Assembly: GCA_045597645.1 (NCBI GenBank)
Contig: JAZLKM010000002.1
Location: 62,001 to 126,000 of the forward strand
Length of the DNA stretch: 64,000 bases
Direction of reading: 5' to 3'
From: JAKSSE01 sp045597645
GTDB lineage: Bacteria > Bacillota > Clostridia > Lachnospirales > Lachnospiraceae
The notes under the pieces are model-generated. The model searched no databases, had not been told where the DNA came from, and worked only from the letters and a program-made list of their open reading frames with translations. The translations under genes and the position numbers were made by a program. Below, piece by piece: positions 33,966 to 42,933 of the stretch (position 1 is the first letter of the stretch; the number at the start of each line of letters is the position of its first letter).

Positions 33966-34787
33966 ATGAAACTACTTATTGGTGGTAACAATAGGGCAGC
34001 CATAGACAGTATATTTGCTTATTCCGGACCTAATTATGAATGCCTAACCACGTCAAGCAGGATAAAGGATATAAAGGGACACTTGAATTATTATGTTCCA
34101 GATGCCTTTGTTTATTGCGCAAAAGATATGACTAAAGAACGAGCTATAGGAGTAAGAGCTTTTCGTGAGTACCTAAGGGAAAAACGTATACCATTTATTG
34201 CCCTCGGAAGCAAAGAGGACATTGAGGTTTTCGACGAAATTAGTAAGTCATTTATAGATATGGCTATAGTTAGGCCTTATGATACAGCTAGGCTGCGTAT
34301 TGATATTGAGAATTATATAAAAGAGTATCGAATTAAGCCTAGCGGTGAAGCTATTGATGCAGACAACAGTGACGAGGAACGCGAGCAGCTAGAACAACTG
34401 ATTAACAAGACGGCTCCTAATGAAAATAAAAAGCGAGTCTTGATTATTGATGACGACGCAGTCATGCTAAAAACTGTCAAGAGATATCTTGAGGATGAAT
34501 TCGAAGTAGCGACCTCACTTAATGGTAAACTGGCACTTAAGTACCTTGAGAAAAAGAGTGTAGATATTATTCTTTTAGATTATGAGATGCCGCAGATGAA
34601 TGGAACAGATGTCTTGATGGCACTTCGCGAATCAAAGAGGACTTCGGATATTCCTGTAGTATTTTTAACTGGCGTTAGTGATCCCGGCAAGATACAGAAG
34701 ATACTGGAGATGCGGGTTGCTGGATATCTTTTTAAGCCAGCTGACAATAAAAAACTGCATGAACTGATTTATGAACTACTGGATTGA
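33966..34787 (+). CDS. Response regulator with pseudo-receiver and receiver, no output domain
   Basis: A 273-residue protein. The N-terminal half (about 1-125) looks like a degenerate receiver lacking the acidic pocket, a common partner-binding fold. The C-terminal half (about 155-273) is a full receiver with VLIIDDDAVM, phospho-acceptor Asp205 (IILLDYEMPQMNG), the Thr in FLTGVSD and Lys in LFKPADN. With no DNA-binding or enzymatic output it probably acts as a phosphate shuttle or protein-binding switch between the two kinases on either side. Confidence 0.88.
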   Translation: MKLLIGGNNRAAIDSIFAYSGPNYECLTTSSRIKDIKGHLNYYVPDAFVYCAKDMTKERAIGVRAFREYLREKRIPFIALGSKEDIEVFDEISKSFIDMAIVRPYDTARLRIDIENYIKEYRIKPSGEAIDADNSDEEREQLEQLINKTAPNENKKRVLIIDDDAVMLKTVKRYLEDEFEVATSLNGKLALKYLEKKSVDIILLDYEMPQMNGTDVLMALRESKRTSDIPVVFLTGVSDPGKIQKILEMRVAGYLFKPADNKKLHELIYELLD

Positions 34788-34805
34788 TAATTGGGTTGGT
34801 TTTTA

Positions 34806-37514
34806 ATGGACGAGACAAGAGACTTAAGATTAAACGAGTTTAAGCTTACAGATTTAATAGATGTCGATAAGCTCCAAAAGCTGCAAGATTCTTTTTCTGA
34901 GCAGTATGGAATTGCTGCATCCACATTGGACAAGGACGGGATTCCAGTCACAAAGGATTCTAATCTTTGCGATTTTTGTTTGGATTATTGCAAAAAGTCA
35001 GAAGAAGGCAAGCGCAGATGCGCTAAATGCGATAAGGAAGGTGCAATAATGGCTCTCGATAAAGGGGGGCCTGTTTCGTATTACTGTCACGCAGGACTTA
35101 TTGACTTTGCGGCGCCTATTATTCTAAGAGGTCGTATGATTGGCTCAATTGTCGGCGGTCAAGTGCTTTCTGGTGAACCTGATTTGGACAAAATGCTTAA
35201 TATTGCTGAGGAATTAGGCATTGAAGATAAATCTGGTTTCATGGGTGCTGCAATGCAGGTTAAGCGAATGTCCATGGAAGAGATAAATAGAGCTGCTCAC
35301 TTTATTTATCAGATTGCTGATTTTGTATCAGAAATGGCATATAAGGCTTACGAGGCCAGGGTCAACAGTCTTGTTGCACAAAAATACGGAGTTATGAAGG
35401 CTGACTTCCTTGCCAATATGAGTCATGAAATAAGGACTCCCATGAATGCAGTTATAGGAATGGCGAATCTGGCTTTGCGCGAAGAACTGCCGGATCAGGC
35501 CAGGGAATATGTCAGACAAATAGTTGGATCTGGAAAAATCCTACTGGCAATTATTAATGATATTCTTGACTTTTCAAAGATAGAAGCAGGTAAGATGGAC
35601 ATTGTTGTTGATGAATATGAGCCAATGTCGCTTATTCATGATATCTCGAATATAGTTCTCACTAGGATTGGTGAAAAGTCTATAGAGCTGGTCCTTGATA
35701 TTAATCCGGACATACCTGTAAGCCTTATTGGAGATGTTACAAGAGTTAAACAGATTCTTATTAATCTGGCAAATAATGCGGTAAAATTTACAGAATCCGG
35801 TGCGGTCACTATACATATAGATTTCGAATATATAGACGAGGATACAATAAATCTACAGTGCAGTGTAGAGGACACTGGAATTGGAATAAAGAAAGAAAAT
35901 CTTAATAGCATTTTTGAGTCATTTTCACAGGTAGACAGCAAGCGAAATAGAAATATTGAAGGTACAGGTCTTGGACTTGCTATTTCGCAGAGACTTCTAA
36001 ACCTGATGGGAGGGAGTATTTCAGTTGAAAGCGAGTATGGTAAGGGTTCAACCTTCTCAGTGACGATTCCTCAAACTGTATCTAATAGAACGAAAAGTGC
36101 ACAGCTCGACAACAAAAATTATAGAGTTGGAATATATATTAAAAACCCGTACAGAAGAGCACAAAGCATCAAGGATCTAAGAAATCTGGGCGTTGAAGTC
36201 ATTGAATTGCCTCAAGAATACACTGCAGAATCTATTGGCCATCTGAAGCTGGATTATTTGTTCGTGGAACAGAAATATTTTGATCACGAGATGTTTGAAT
36301 TCGCAAAAGAACATCAAGATGTGAAGGTATCCATTATGTGTGCTATGGGGGCGACCACAGAATATGAGCTGGACAATATCAGGGTTATACGACAGCCGTT
36401 TTTAGTGCTCGGACTTGTAGCGTTTCTTAAGGATGACCAAGCATTTTCGAATAGAAAGGCGCAGCCTTCGGAGAATATGGAATTATTCTTCACAGCTCCC
36501 ACTGCAAAAATTCTTCTTGTTGATGATAATGAAATTAATCTTACAGTTGCGCAGGGACTGCTGGAACCGCTTAAAATGCATATAGACACAGCGCTAAGCG
36601 GTAAGAGCTGCATAGAAAAAATCCAGAAAGAAAAATATGACATCATATTTATGGACCATATGATGCCTGAAATGGATGGAATTGAAACCACAAGGCTAAT
36701 AAGACGTATGATTCCTGAATATGAAAAGGTACCAATTATTGCTTTTACAGCAAATGTGGTAACAGAGACTAGAACGATGTTCTATGAAGAAGGAATGAGC
36801 GATTTCATTGGTAAGCCAATAGATATGACAGTCATGCTAAATAAGCTGAAAAAATGGCTGCCAAAGGAAAAGATTATTCTTTCTTCAAAAGAGTATTCTG
36901 TCTCATCAGAGGTAAAGTCTGGGGCTTCCATCGATGGCTTTGATACAGCGTATGCGGTGAAACTTCTTGGAAATGAGGCACTTTTCTGGGAGATACTGGA
37001 GGACTACTATGAGGCACTACCAGAAAAGTTTGATGTAATTAGACGTCATAAAAATGCCGGAGATATAAGTGCCTATACAATAGAAGTACACTCGCTGAAG
37101 AGTACTTCTAGGCAGGTGGGGGCACTTGGACTTGCGAAGCTTGCGGAAGAACTTGAGATGGCAGGCAAAGAGAACAATATTAAGTTCATAACTGATAATA
37201 CGGACAAACTCATTGAAGTGGGCTATGAGCATATTGAGAAACTTCGCATTTATTTTGAGTCAGAGAAGCTTAAGAGCTTTGAAAAGATACCGGTGGATAG
37301 TGAGAAAATAAAGATTTTATTTTCAAAGATGCTCCAAGGACTTGAGGAACTTGATATGTCAGCGGTAGAAGAAGGAGTAGAAGTACTTGAGAGATATGAG
37401 TTTGATTTGGATCATGAAAACATGTACCTTGCCTTGTCTTCTGCATGTAGCAACATGGATATAGAGCTATGTCAGATGGTTATAGAAGAATGGAGTCATT
37501 TATTTGGCTTTTAA
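34806..37514 (+). CDS. PocR-sensor hybrid histidine kinase with receiver and Hpt
   Basis: A 902-residue cytoplasmic multi-domain kinase. Domains in order are a PocR sensory domain (about 10-185, with Cys-rich CDFCLDYCKK, CAKCDKEG and YYCHAGLIDFAAPI); HisKA with His207 (NMSHEIRTPMNAVIG); ATPase (NLANNAVKFT, DTGIGIK, GTGLGLAI); a pseudo-receiver (about 440-545); a true receiver with Asp617 (IIFMDHMMPEMDG); and Hpt with His762 (VHSLKSTSRQVGA). It has a complete internal phosphorelay. PocR domains sense small metabolites in known cases. The ATG at 34806 is preferred over the in-frame 34791 start. The only ribosome site is weak, which fits coupling to the regulator gene 18 bp upstream. Confidence 0.93.
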   Translation: MDETRDLRLNEFKLTDLIDVDKLQKLQDSFSEQYGIAASTLDKDGIPVTKDSNLCDFCLDYCKKSEEGKRRCAKCDKEGAIMALDKGGPVSYYCHAGLIDFAAPIILRGRMIGSIVGGQVLSGEPDLDKMLNIAEELGIEDKSGFMGAAMQVKRMSMEEINRAAHFIYQIADFVSEMAYKAYEARVNSLVAQKYGVMKADFLANMSHEIRTPMNAVIGMANLALREELPDQAREYVRQIVGSGKILLAIINDILDFSKIEAGKMDIVVDEYEPMSLIHDISNIVLTRIGEKSIELVLDINPDIPVSLIGDVTRVKQILINLANNAVKFTESGAVTIHIDFEYIDEDTINLQCSVEDTGIGIKKENLNSIFESFSQVDSKRNRNIEGTGLGLAISQRLLNLMGGSISVESEYGKGSTFSVTIPQTVSNRTKSAQLDNKNYRVGIYIKNPYRRAQSIKDLRNLGVEVIELPQEYTAESIGHLKLDYLFVEQKYFDHEMFEFAKEHQDVKVSIMCAMGATTEYELDNIRVIRQPFLVLGLVAFLKDDQAFSNRKAQPSENMELFFTAPTAKILLVDDNEINLTVAQGLLEPLKMHIDTALSGKSCIEKIQKEKYDIIFMDHMMPEMDGIETTRLIRRMIPEYEKVPIIAFTANVVTETRTMFYEEGMSDFIGKPIDMTVMLNKLKKWLPKEKIILSSKEYSVSSEVKSGASIDGFDTAYAVKLLGNEALFWEILEDYYEALPEKFDVIRRHKNAGDISAYTIEVHSLKSTSRQVGALGLAKLAEELEMAGKENNIKFITDNTDKLIEVGYEHIEKLRIYFESEKLKSFEKIPVDSEKIKILFSKMLQGLEELDMSAVEEGVEVLERYEFDLDHENMYLALSSACSNMDIELCQMVIEEWSHLFGF

Positions 37515-37525
37515 GTCAGTTATTC

Positions 37526-37555
37526 TTGTGCATTAGATACTATATATAGTATAAT
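37526..37555 (+). promoter_or_regulatory. Predicted promoter of the SPFH gene
   Basis: TTGTGC (37526-37531), 18-bp spacer, TATAAT (37550-37555), 64 bp before the start codon. Confidence 0.65.
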
Positions 37556-37619
37556 TTGGTAGTTGGTGGCACGAATTTTTGGATTAAGCCATTCGCATTA
37601 TATATGAGGAGGAAAAGAA

Positions 37620-38966
37620 ATGGGATTAATTAGAGGACTTGTTAGTGCAGGTAGTAACGCTATTTCAAGCGCTGTTGCTGATCAGTGGAGAGAGTATTTC
37701 TACTGTGATGCAATTCCTGAAGACACCATTATGGTGAAGGGCGTTAAAAGGAACAAAACGGGAAATAATAAGGGGACTGATAATATTATTTCAAATGGTT
37801 CAGTTATCGCTGTAGCAGATGGTCAGTGTATGATTATCGTTGAACAGGGTAAGGTAGTGGAGCTTTGCGCAGAGGCAGGTGAATTTACTTATAATAACTC
37901 AACAGAGCCTTCAATTTTTGCAGGAAAACTTGGCACTTCTATTTTAGATACATTCAAGAACATTGGAAAGCGTTTTACCTTTGGTGGAGAGGTTCCGAAG
38001 GATCAGAGAGTATATTACTTTAATACCAAGGAGCTCATTGGAAATAAGTATGGCACAGCATCACCAGTTCCGTGGCGCGTTGTAGATGAGAGAGCAGGAA
38101 TTGATATTGATATCGCTGTAAAGTGCTTTGGTGAGTATAGCTACCGAGTAGCAGACCCAATCCTTTTCTATACTAATGTTTGTGGTAATCAGGCAACTGA
38201 GTACACAAGGGATAAGCTTGATGGTCAGCTTAAGTCAGAAGTTTTGACTGCTCTTCAGCCACTTTTCGCTAGAATCTCAGATATGGGAATTCGTTATTCT
38301 GCTCTTATGGGTCATACTGAGGAGATGGCAGAAGCTTTAAATGATATTCTCTCTACAAAATGGGGTCAGCTCCGTGGTATTGAGATAGTATCATTTGGTG
38401 TATCTTCAATTAAGGCAAGCGAGGAAGACGAAGCACTTATCAAGGATATGCAGCGTCAGGCAGCATACAAGGATCCTACTCTTGGAGCAGCAGCTATTGT
38501 TAATGCACAGGCTCAGGCTATGAAGGATGCAGCCAACAATCCTAATGGTTCTATGATGGGATTCATGGGAATGGGATTTGCAGGCCAGGCAGGTGGTATG
38601 AATGCACAGAATCTTTATGCAATGGGCCAGCAGCAGGCTGCAGCACAGGCTGCAGCACAGGCCGCAGCTCCAGCACAGGCTGCAGCACCAGCAGGAAGCT
38701 GGACATGCAGCTGTGGAACTGTTGCAACAGGCAATTTCTGCCCATCTTGTGGCTCTCCAAAGCCGCAGCCGGCACAAGGCTGGACATGCAGCTGCGGAAG
38801 CGTAAATCAGGGTCAGTTCTGCCCGAATTGCGGAGCAAAGAAGCCAGCAGGAGCACCGCTTTATAAGTGTGACAAGTGTGGCTTTGTACCTGAGGATCCA
38901 CATAACCCGCCGAAGTTCTGCCCACAGTGCGGTGATCCTTTCAATGATGGTGACATCGTAGGCTAA
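37620..38966 (+). CDS. SPFH domain protein with zinc ribbons (YdjI-like)
   Basis: A 448-residue protein like B. subtilis YdjI, often mislabelled virion core protein. After a short N-terminal helix, the SPFH/Band-7-like domain (about 20-285) includes GSVIAVADGQCMIIVEQGKVVEL and a long helix QRQAAYKDPTLG. An Ala/Gln tract (about 335-360) leads to three zinc ribbons (about 360-448): CSCGTVATGNFCPSCG, CSCGSVNQGQFCPNCG and CDKCG...CPQCG. SPFH proteins order membrane domains. YdjI-type proteins are tied to membrane stress and PspA. GGAGG precedes the ATG. The zinc-ribbon membrane protein follows after 19 bp. Confidence 0.88.
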   Translation: MGLIRGLVSAGSNAISSAVADQWREYFYCDAIPEDTIMVKGVKRNKTGNNKGTDNIISNGSVIAVADGQCMIIVEQGKVVELCAEAGEFTYNNSTEPSIFAGKLGTSILDTFKNIGKRFTFGGEVPKDQRVYYFNTKELIGNKYGTASPVPWRVVDERAGIDIDIAVKCFGEYSYRVADPILFYTNVCGNQATEYTRDKLDGQLKSEVLTALQPLFARISDMGIRYSALMGHTEEMAEALNDILSTKWGQLRGIEIVSFGVSSIKASEEDEALIKDMQRQAAYKDPTLGAAAIVNAQAQAMKDAANNPNGSMMGFMGMGFAGQAGGMNAQNLYAMGQQQAAAQAAAQAAAPAQAAAPAGSWTCSCGTVATGNFCPSCGSPKPQPAQGWTCSCGSVNQGQFCPNCGAKKPAGAPLYKCDKCGFVPEDPHNPPKFCPQCGDPFNDGDIVG

Positions 38967-38985
38967 CTGACAGTAGGGAGAAAAT

Positions 38986-40257
38986 ATGGCATCTGATATT
39001 CAGAATTATAAATGTCCGGCATGCACTGGCCCGCTTCATTTTGGAGCGGGTTCAGGCAAGCTTGAATGTGAGTATTGTGGCTCTGTCTATGATGTTGAAG
39101 AGATGGAGAAAATCTATGGCGCTAAAGAGGCTGAGGCAGAGGCTGCATTTGAAAAAAATCATGCAGACGGAGAAGGCTGGGGCGTCGAAGCTGGAATGAA
39201 GGGTTATTCTTGCCCATCATGCGGAGCGGAGCTTATTTGTGATGAGAATACGGCTGCTACAAGCTGCCCGTATTGTGGCAATCCGACAGTGGTTCCTGGT
39301 CAGTTTTCTACAACTGAGAAGCCACAGTATATCATTCCTTTTAAGCATGAGAAAAAAGCTGCTATTGATGCACTTAAGAATCATTACAAAGGAAAGAGAT
39401 TACTTCCTAAGTCATTTACTGATGGCAACCATATAGAAGATATTCAGGGAGTATACGTACCTTTCTGGCTATATGATGGTGTAGCAGATGGCGATTTCAA
39501 GTATGAAGGCACCATAGAGCATAAGAAAGAGACTGGGCGTTACGAGATAATCGAAACTGAGCATTATGAAGTAATAAGAAAAGGAAAAATCAAATTTGAA
39601 AAGGTTCCTGCAGATGCTTCTTCTAGAATGCCAGATGAGCATATGGATAGCATAGAGCCATATGATTATGAGGAGCTTAAACCGTTTTCTATGGCATATC
39701 TTCCAGGATTCTTGGCTGATAAGTACGATGTCACCAAAGAGGAATGTGAAGAACGCTTTGTAACTCGCGCAAAGGAAACCGCGGAGGATGCATTCAGAGA
39801 TTCAGTTACTGGATATGATAATGTACATACTCAGGATAGTAATCTTGAAGTTAAAAAATCTGCGATTCATTATGCTCTTATGCCAGTATGGATGCTTTCG
39901 ACTAGGTGGAATGATCAGAGTTTCCTTTTTGCAATGAATGGTCAGACTGGCAAGCTTGTAGGCGATTTGCCAGTTGATAAGAAAAAAGCAGTTGGTTATT
40001 TCTTTGGAATATTTGGCATTTCACTTGCGGTGTTCTTGCTCCTTGCGGCAATTGGCATTGTTGATTCGTTAGGAGTAATACTCGGTATTCCGTTAGCGAT
40101 TGCAGCTGTTGCTGTGATAATACTTGTGTCTCAAATGAAATCTGTTGGAAAACAAAATGCTCAAGCGTATGTCACGAAACAAGGCTTGACGTTATCGGTA
40201 AAGACGGACACGTATTTGCGCACAAGTACGGTAAAAAGGCTAAAAGATAAAGACTGA
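38986..40257 (+). CDS. Zinc-ribbon membrane protein (YdjG-like partner)
   Basis: A 423-residue protein. It has two N-terminal zinc ribbons (Cys at about 10, 13, 31 and 34 in CPACTG/CEYCG; then CPSCG and CPYCG near 70-95). A long soluble region follows (about 110-320, IPFKHEKKAAIDALK, YVPFWLYDG). Two adjacent membrane helices (about 340-388, FGIFGISLAVFLLLAAIGI and the next) precede a basic C terminus. Similar proteins sit beside SPFH/zinc-ribbon proteins. It probably anchors a complex at the membrane with the upstream protein, 19 bp away. The biochemical role is unknown. Confidence 0.8.
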   Translation: MASDIQNYKCPACTGPLHFGAGSGKLECEYCGSVYDVEEMEKIYGAKEAEAEAAFEKNHADGEGWGVEAGMKGYSCPSCGAELICDENTAATSCPYCGNPTVVPGQFSTTEKPQYIIPFKHEKKAAIDALKNHYKGKRLLPKSFTDGNHIEDIQGVYVPFWLYDGVADGDFKYEGTIEHKKETGRYEIIETEHYEVIRKGKIKFEKVPADASSRMPDEHMDSIEPYDYEELKPFSMAYLPGFLADKYDVTKEECEERFVTRAKETAEDAFRDSVTGYDNVHTQDSNLEVKKSAIHYALMPVWMLSTRWNDQSFLFAMNGQTGKLVGDLPVDKKKAVGYFFGIFGISLAVFLLLAAIGIVDSLGVILGIPLAIAAVAVIILVSQMKSVGKQNAQAYVTKQGLTLSVKTDTYLRTSTVKRLKDKD

Positions 40258-40269
40258 AAATTGATTTAT

Positions 40270-40296
40270 TGCCCCGGCTAAGGTCGGGGCAGTTGT
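40270..40296 (+). terminator. Rho-independent terminator after the zinc-ribbon pair
   Basis: TGCCCCG / CGGGGCA, 7-bp GC-rich stem with an 8-base loop and GTTGTTTT. A second, A/T-rich hairpin (ATATAGCA / TGCTATAT, 40300-40307 and 40316-40323) follows before the next gene. Confidence 0.7.
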
Positions 40297-40376
40297 TTTA
40301 TATAGCAGCGAGAAATGCTATATGAAATTCGCTAAATTATGATTTAATTTCTGCCCGAAGCGGTGATGGACGATTT

Positions 40377-41072
40377 ATGGATAATACAATTAAACCGATT
40401 GCTTTCATTTATACAGATTATAAAGAGAAATTTGGAGTGCCAAGGCAGAGCGGGTTAGCCCCAACAGCTGTTGGTAAAATTATATTTGAAGAGGAATATA
40501 GAAATCCGGATTATATAAGAGGCATAGAAGACTTTACATATATATGGTTGATATTTGGATTTTCACTACATATAGGAAAGGAACATGGCCCAACAGTGAG
40601 GCCTCCTAAATTAGGCGGTCAGACTCATGTGGGAGTATTTGCAACAAGATCCCCCTACAGACCAAACAACTTAGGCCTTTCCTCGGTTAGAATTGAAAGG
40701 GTGGAGTACGATGCTGTTTTAGGGCCCACTATTTATGTGCTTGGTGCAGATATTGTTAATAAGACTCCAATTTATGACATTAAGCCATATATACCATATA
40801 GTGACTGTCACATTGATGCTTCAGCAGGCTTCACATCAATTACACAAAAGACTGTGGAGGTAATATTTCCAGAGGAACTGCTCTCTATTCTTCCGGAGAG
40901 TAAGAGACAGGCGGCTATAGACATGCTAAGACAGGATCCTAGGCCGGCTTATGTAATGGATGAAAGCAGAACATATGGTATTTGGTTTGACGAATATAAC
41001 ATTTTGTTCAGCGGTACGATAGATACATTGGAGGTGTGCGGAGTAGAGCAAAAATCATCAAAAATAAATTAA
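40377..41072 (+). CDS. trmO: tRNA (N6-threonylcarbamoyladenosine37-N6)-methyltransferase TrmO
   Basis: A 231-residue SAM-dependent methyltransferase of the TsaA/YaeB family that methylates t6A37 in some tRNAs. The beta-barrel fold is recognised by FIYTDYKEKFGVPRQSGLAP, GIEDFTYIWLIFGFSLH, RPPKLGG and VGVFATRSPYRPNNLGLSSV, the SAM and active-site loop. The C-terminal extension (about 165-225) with RQDPRPAY is typical. Length matches E. coli TrmO (235). It follows a terminator and two hairpins, and the ribosome site is only GGTGATGG. Confidence 0.93.
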   Translation: MDNTIKPIAFIYTDYKEKFGVPRQSGLAPTAVGKIIFEEEYRNPDYIRGIEDFTYIWLIFGFSLHIGKEHGPTVRPPKLGGQTHVGVFATRSPYRPNNLGLSSVRIERVEYDAVLGPTIYVLGADIVNKTPIYDIKPYIPYSDCHIDASAGFTSITQKTVEVIFPEELLSILPESKRQAAIDMLRQDPRPAYVMDESRTYGIWFDEYNILFSGTIDTLEVCGVEQKSSKIN

Positions 41073-41104
41073 AACACGATATAATAATACCTAAAAACTC
41101 CAAC

Positions 41105-41133
41105 TTGCAATCCTTTGACTGTTAATGTATATT
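41105..41133 (+). promoter_or_regulatory. Predicted promoter of the NodB-bactofilin unit
   Basis: TTGCAA (41105-41110), 17-bp spacer, TATATT (41128-41133), 22 bp before the deacetylase ATG, which has AAAAGGAG in place. Confidence 0.55.
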
Positions 41134-41155
41134 AATAGAGCGAAAAGGAGAGGCA

Positions 41156-42154
41156 ATGGAATCAGAGTCACCAACCCTAAAGCATCAACGTGATAGACGT
41201 AGGCGTGTTGGCAGGATAAAGACGGTAGCTCTTATTGCACTTTGTACTATATTAGCAGGGTGCATTTTTGTTAATGTTGTTCTCATGATTAAAGTAAATT
41301 CACTTCAAAACCAGATAGACATGCTGGCAGAAGTGATGGATACCAGGTTTTCTGCTAGCTGGAACATGCCAAGCAGCTTGCCTGAGGATGAGAATACGGT
41401 AGTTACTGTCACGCCGGCCGTGGATAACAAAAACACAATATCAGATGATGCATATATTGATAATGAGCTTGAACTTGTTGAAGACGGTGTGGTTAATCCA
41501 GCACTTAACAAAGCTCAAGAAGGAGACCATCATCAGGTTTATTTAACATTTGATGACGGCCCTAGTGACAATACAGATGCAATATTGGACATTCTGGCAT
41601 CATATAATGTCAAGGCTACTTTTTTTGTAGTGGGAAAGAATGATGAGGAGTCATTGGAGCGATACAAACGTATTGTAGAGGAAGGACATACCCTGGCAAT
41701 GCACTCATACGCTCATGATTATGGGAAAATCTATGAGTCTGAGCAGTCGTTCATTGATGACTATAAGAAGCTAAGCAAGTTATTATATGACACCACTGGT
41801 GTGACTTGTAATTTGTACCGCTTTCCTGGAGGTAGCTCAAATAAGGTAAGTGATACTGATATATCTGTATATGTAGAATTTCTTAATACTGAAAATGTCA
41901 GGTATTTTGACTGGAATGTGTCCAGTGGGGATGCCGCTGCTGGTAACTACAGCAGTGACGATATTATTGAAAATGTCATGAGCAATGTGGTAAAATACAA
42001 GGAATCTGTGGTGCTCATGCATGATACGGCAGCGAAAGATAAAACAGTAGAGGCCCTGCCGGATATATTAGAAGCACTTCAAGCAATGAACGCAGAAGTT
42101 CTTCCTATTACAGATGAGACTTTAGCCGTCCATCACGGCAAAATAAGTCAATAA
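41156..42154 (+). CDS. Membrane-anchored polysaccharide deacetylase (NodB domain)
   Basis: A 332-residue cell-surface enzyme. A basic N terminus (HQRDRRRRVGRIK) precedes a membrane helix (about 22-46), which includes a lipobox-like ILAGC but has no normal lipoprotein start. A low-complexity linker leads to a NodB catalytic domain (about 120-320). Metal and base residues are Asp133-Asp134 (LTFDDGPSD) and His183/His187 (MHSYAHDY). The RFPGGSS and HDTAAKDKT motifs are also present. It probably deacetylates peptidoglycan or another amino sugar polymer. The bactofilin gene follows after 15 bp; bactofilins are known to position wall enzymes. Confidence 0.93.
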   Translation: MESESPTLKHQRDRRRRVGRIKTVALIALCTILAGCIFVNVVLMIKVNSLQNQIDMLAEVMDTRFSASWNMPSSLPEDENTVVTVTPAVDNKNTISDDAYIDNELELVEDGVVNPALNKAQEGDHHQVYLTFDDGPSDNTDAILDILASYNVKATFFVVGKNDEESLERYKRIVEEGHTLAMHSYAHDYGKIYESEQSFIDDYKKLSKLLYDTTGVTCNLYRFPGGSSNKVSDTDISVYVEFLNTENVRYFDWNVSSGDAAAGNYSSDDIIENVMSNVVKYKESVVLMHDTAAKDKTVEALPDILEALQAMNAEVLPITDETLAVHHGKISQ

Positions 42155-42169
42155 CTATGGAGGTAGAAG

Positions 42170-42925
42170 ATGGGTTTTTTCAAAGATTTCAAGGAAGACC
42201 TCTCGGAAGCTGTTAACGAGCTCATGCCAGGAACAGCTGATGAGAAGGAAGAGCAGGAGATGACCAATACCATGGAGGACGAGGTTGATGTAACCAAGGA
42301 GCTTGATAAGCTCGACGGACTTCTTGAGGAGGTTTCAGCTAAGGTTGAAAAAGGCGAAGATGTTACAGTAGCCAAGGAGCAGCCAGCTAGCCCACAGTTA
42401 TCTTCAATTTTTGATACAACTAAGGAAGGAAAGAAAATGGACGAGACATTAGTACAGCCAACAGTAGCTGCAACAATTTCAGATGAGAATGCGGTTATTA
42501 CTGCAGGAATGAGCATTAAGGGTGATGTTACCTCTACCGGCTCAATTGAGATTCAGGGATCAATCGACGGAAATGTAACTTGCAATGGTAAGCTTACCGT
42601 TGCTGGTGTAGTACATGGAAATAGTAACTCGGCAGAGTTTTTCGCTGACTCAGCTAAAATCGAAGGCGAGGTAGTAACAAGCGGTACAGCAAAGGTAGGA
42701 CTTGGTTCAGTTATCATTGGTAACATTACAGCAGCAAGTGCAGTTATTGCAGGTGCTGTTAAGGGTGATATTGATGTTCAGGGTCCTGTTGTTGTAGATA
42801 CTAGTGCCGTTATCATGGGTAATATCAAGTCTCGTTCAGTACAGATTAATAATGGTGCTGTAATCGAGGGATTCTGCTCACAGAGCTATGCAGATATCGA
42901 TGTGAACAGTGTATTCGGAAAGTAG
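42170..42925 (+). CDS. Bactofilin-family polymer-forming cytoskeletal protein
   Basis: A 251-residue protein with a long acidic N-terminal region (about 1-105, helical, MGFFKDFKEDLSEAVNELMPG) and a right-handed beta-helix bactofilin domain (about 110-245). This shows the repeating G-I/V-G-x-I-T pattern (MSIKGDVTSTGSIEIQGSIDG, KIEGEVVTSG, VIIGNITA). Bactofilins polymerise without nucleotide under the membrane and recruit cell-wall enzymes. The gene follows the NodB deacetylase by 15 bp and precedes pyrH by 8 bp. The ribosome site is GGAGGT. The long N-terminal extension is unusual for the family and may bind the partner. Confidence 0.9.
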   Translation: MGFFKDFKEDLSEAVNELMPGTADEKEEQEMTNTMEDEVDVTKELDKLDGLLEEVSAKVEKGEDVTVAKEQPASPQLSSIFDTTKEGKKMDETLVQPTVAATISDENAVITAGMSIKGDVTSTGSIEIQGSIDGNVTCNGKLTVAGVVHGNSNSAEFFADSAKIEGEVVTSGTAKVGLGSVIIGNITAASAVIAGAVKGDIDVQGPVVVDTSAVIMGNIKSRSVQINNGAVIEGFCSQSYADIDVNSVFGK

Positions 42926-42933
42926 GATAGCTA

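Noticed and set aside
37620..38966. Phage virion core protein
   Set aside because: That label is used for this SPFH/zinc-ribbon family by old annotation. No phage genes are nearby and the protein fits YdjI-type membrane proteins.
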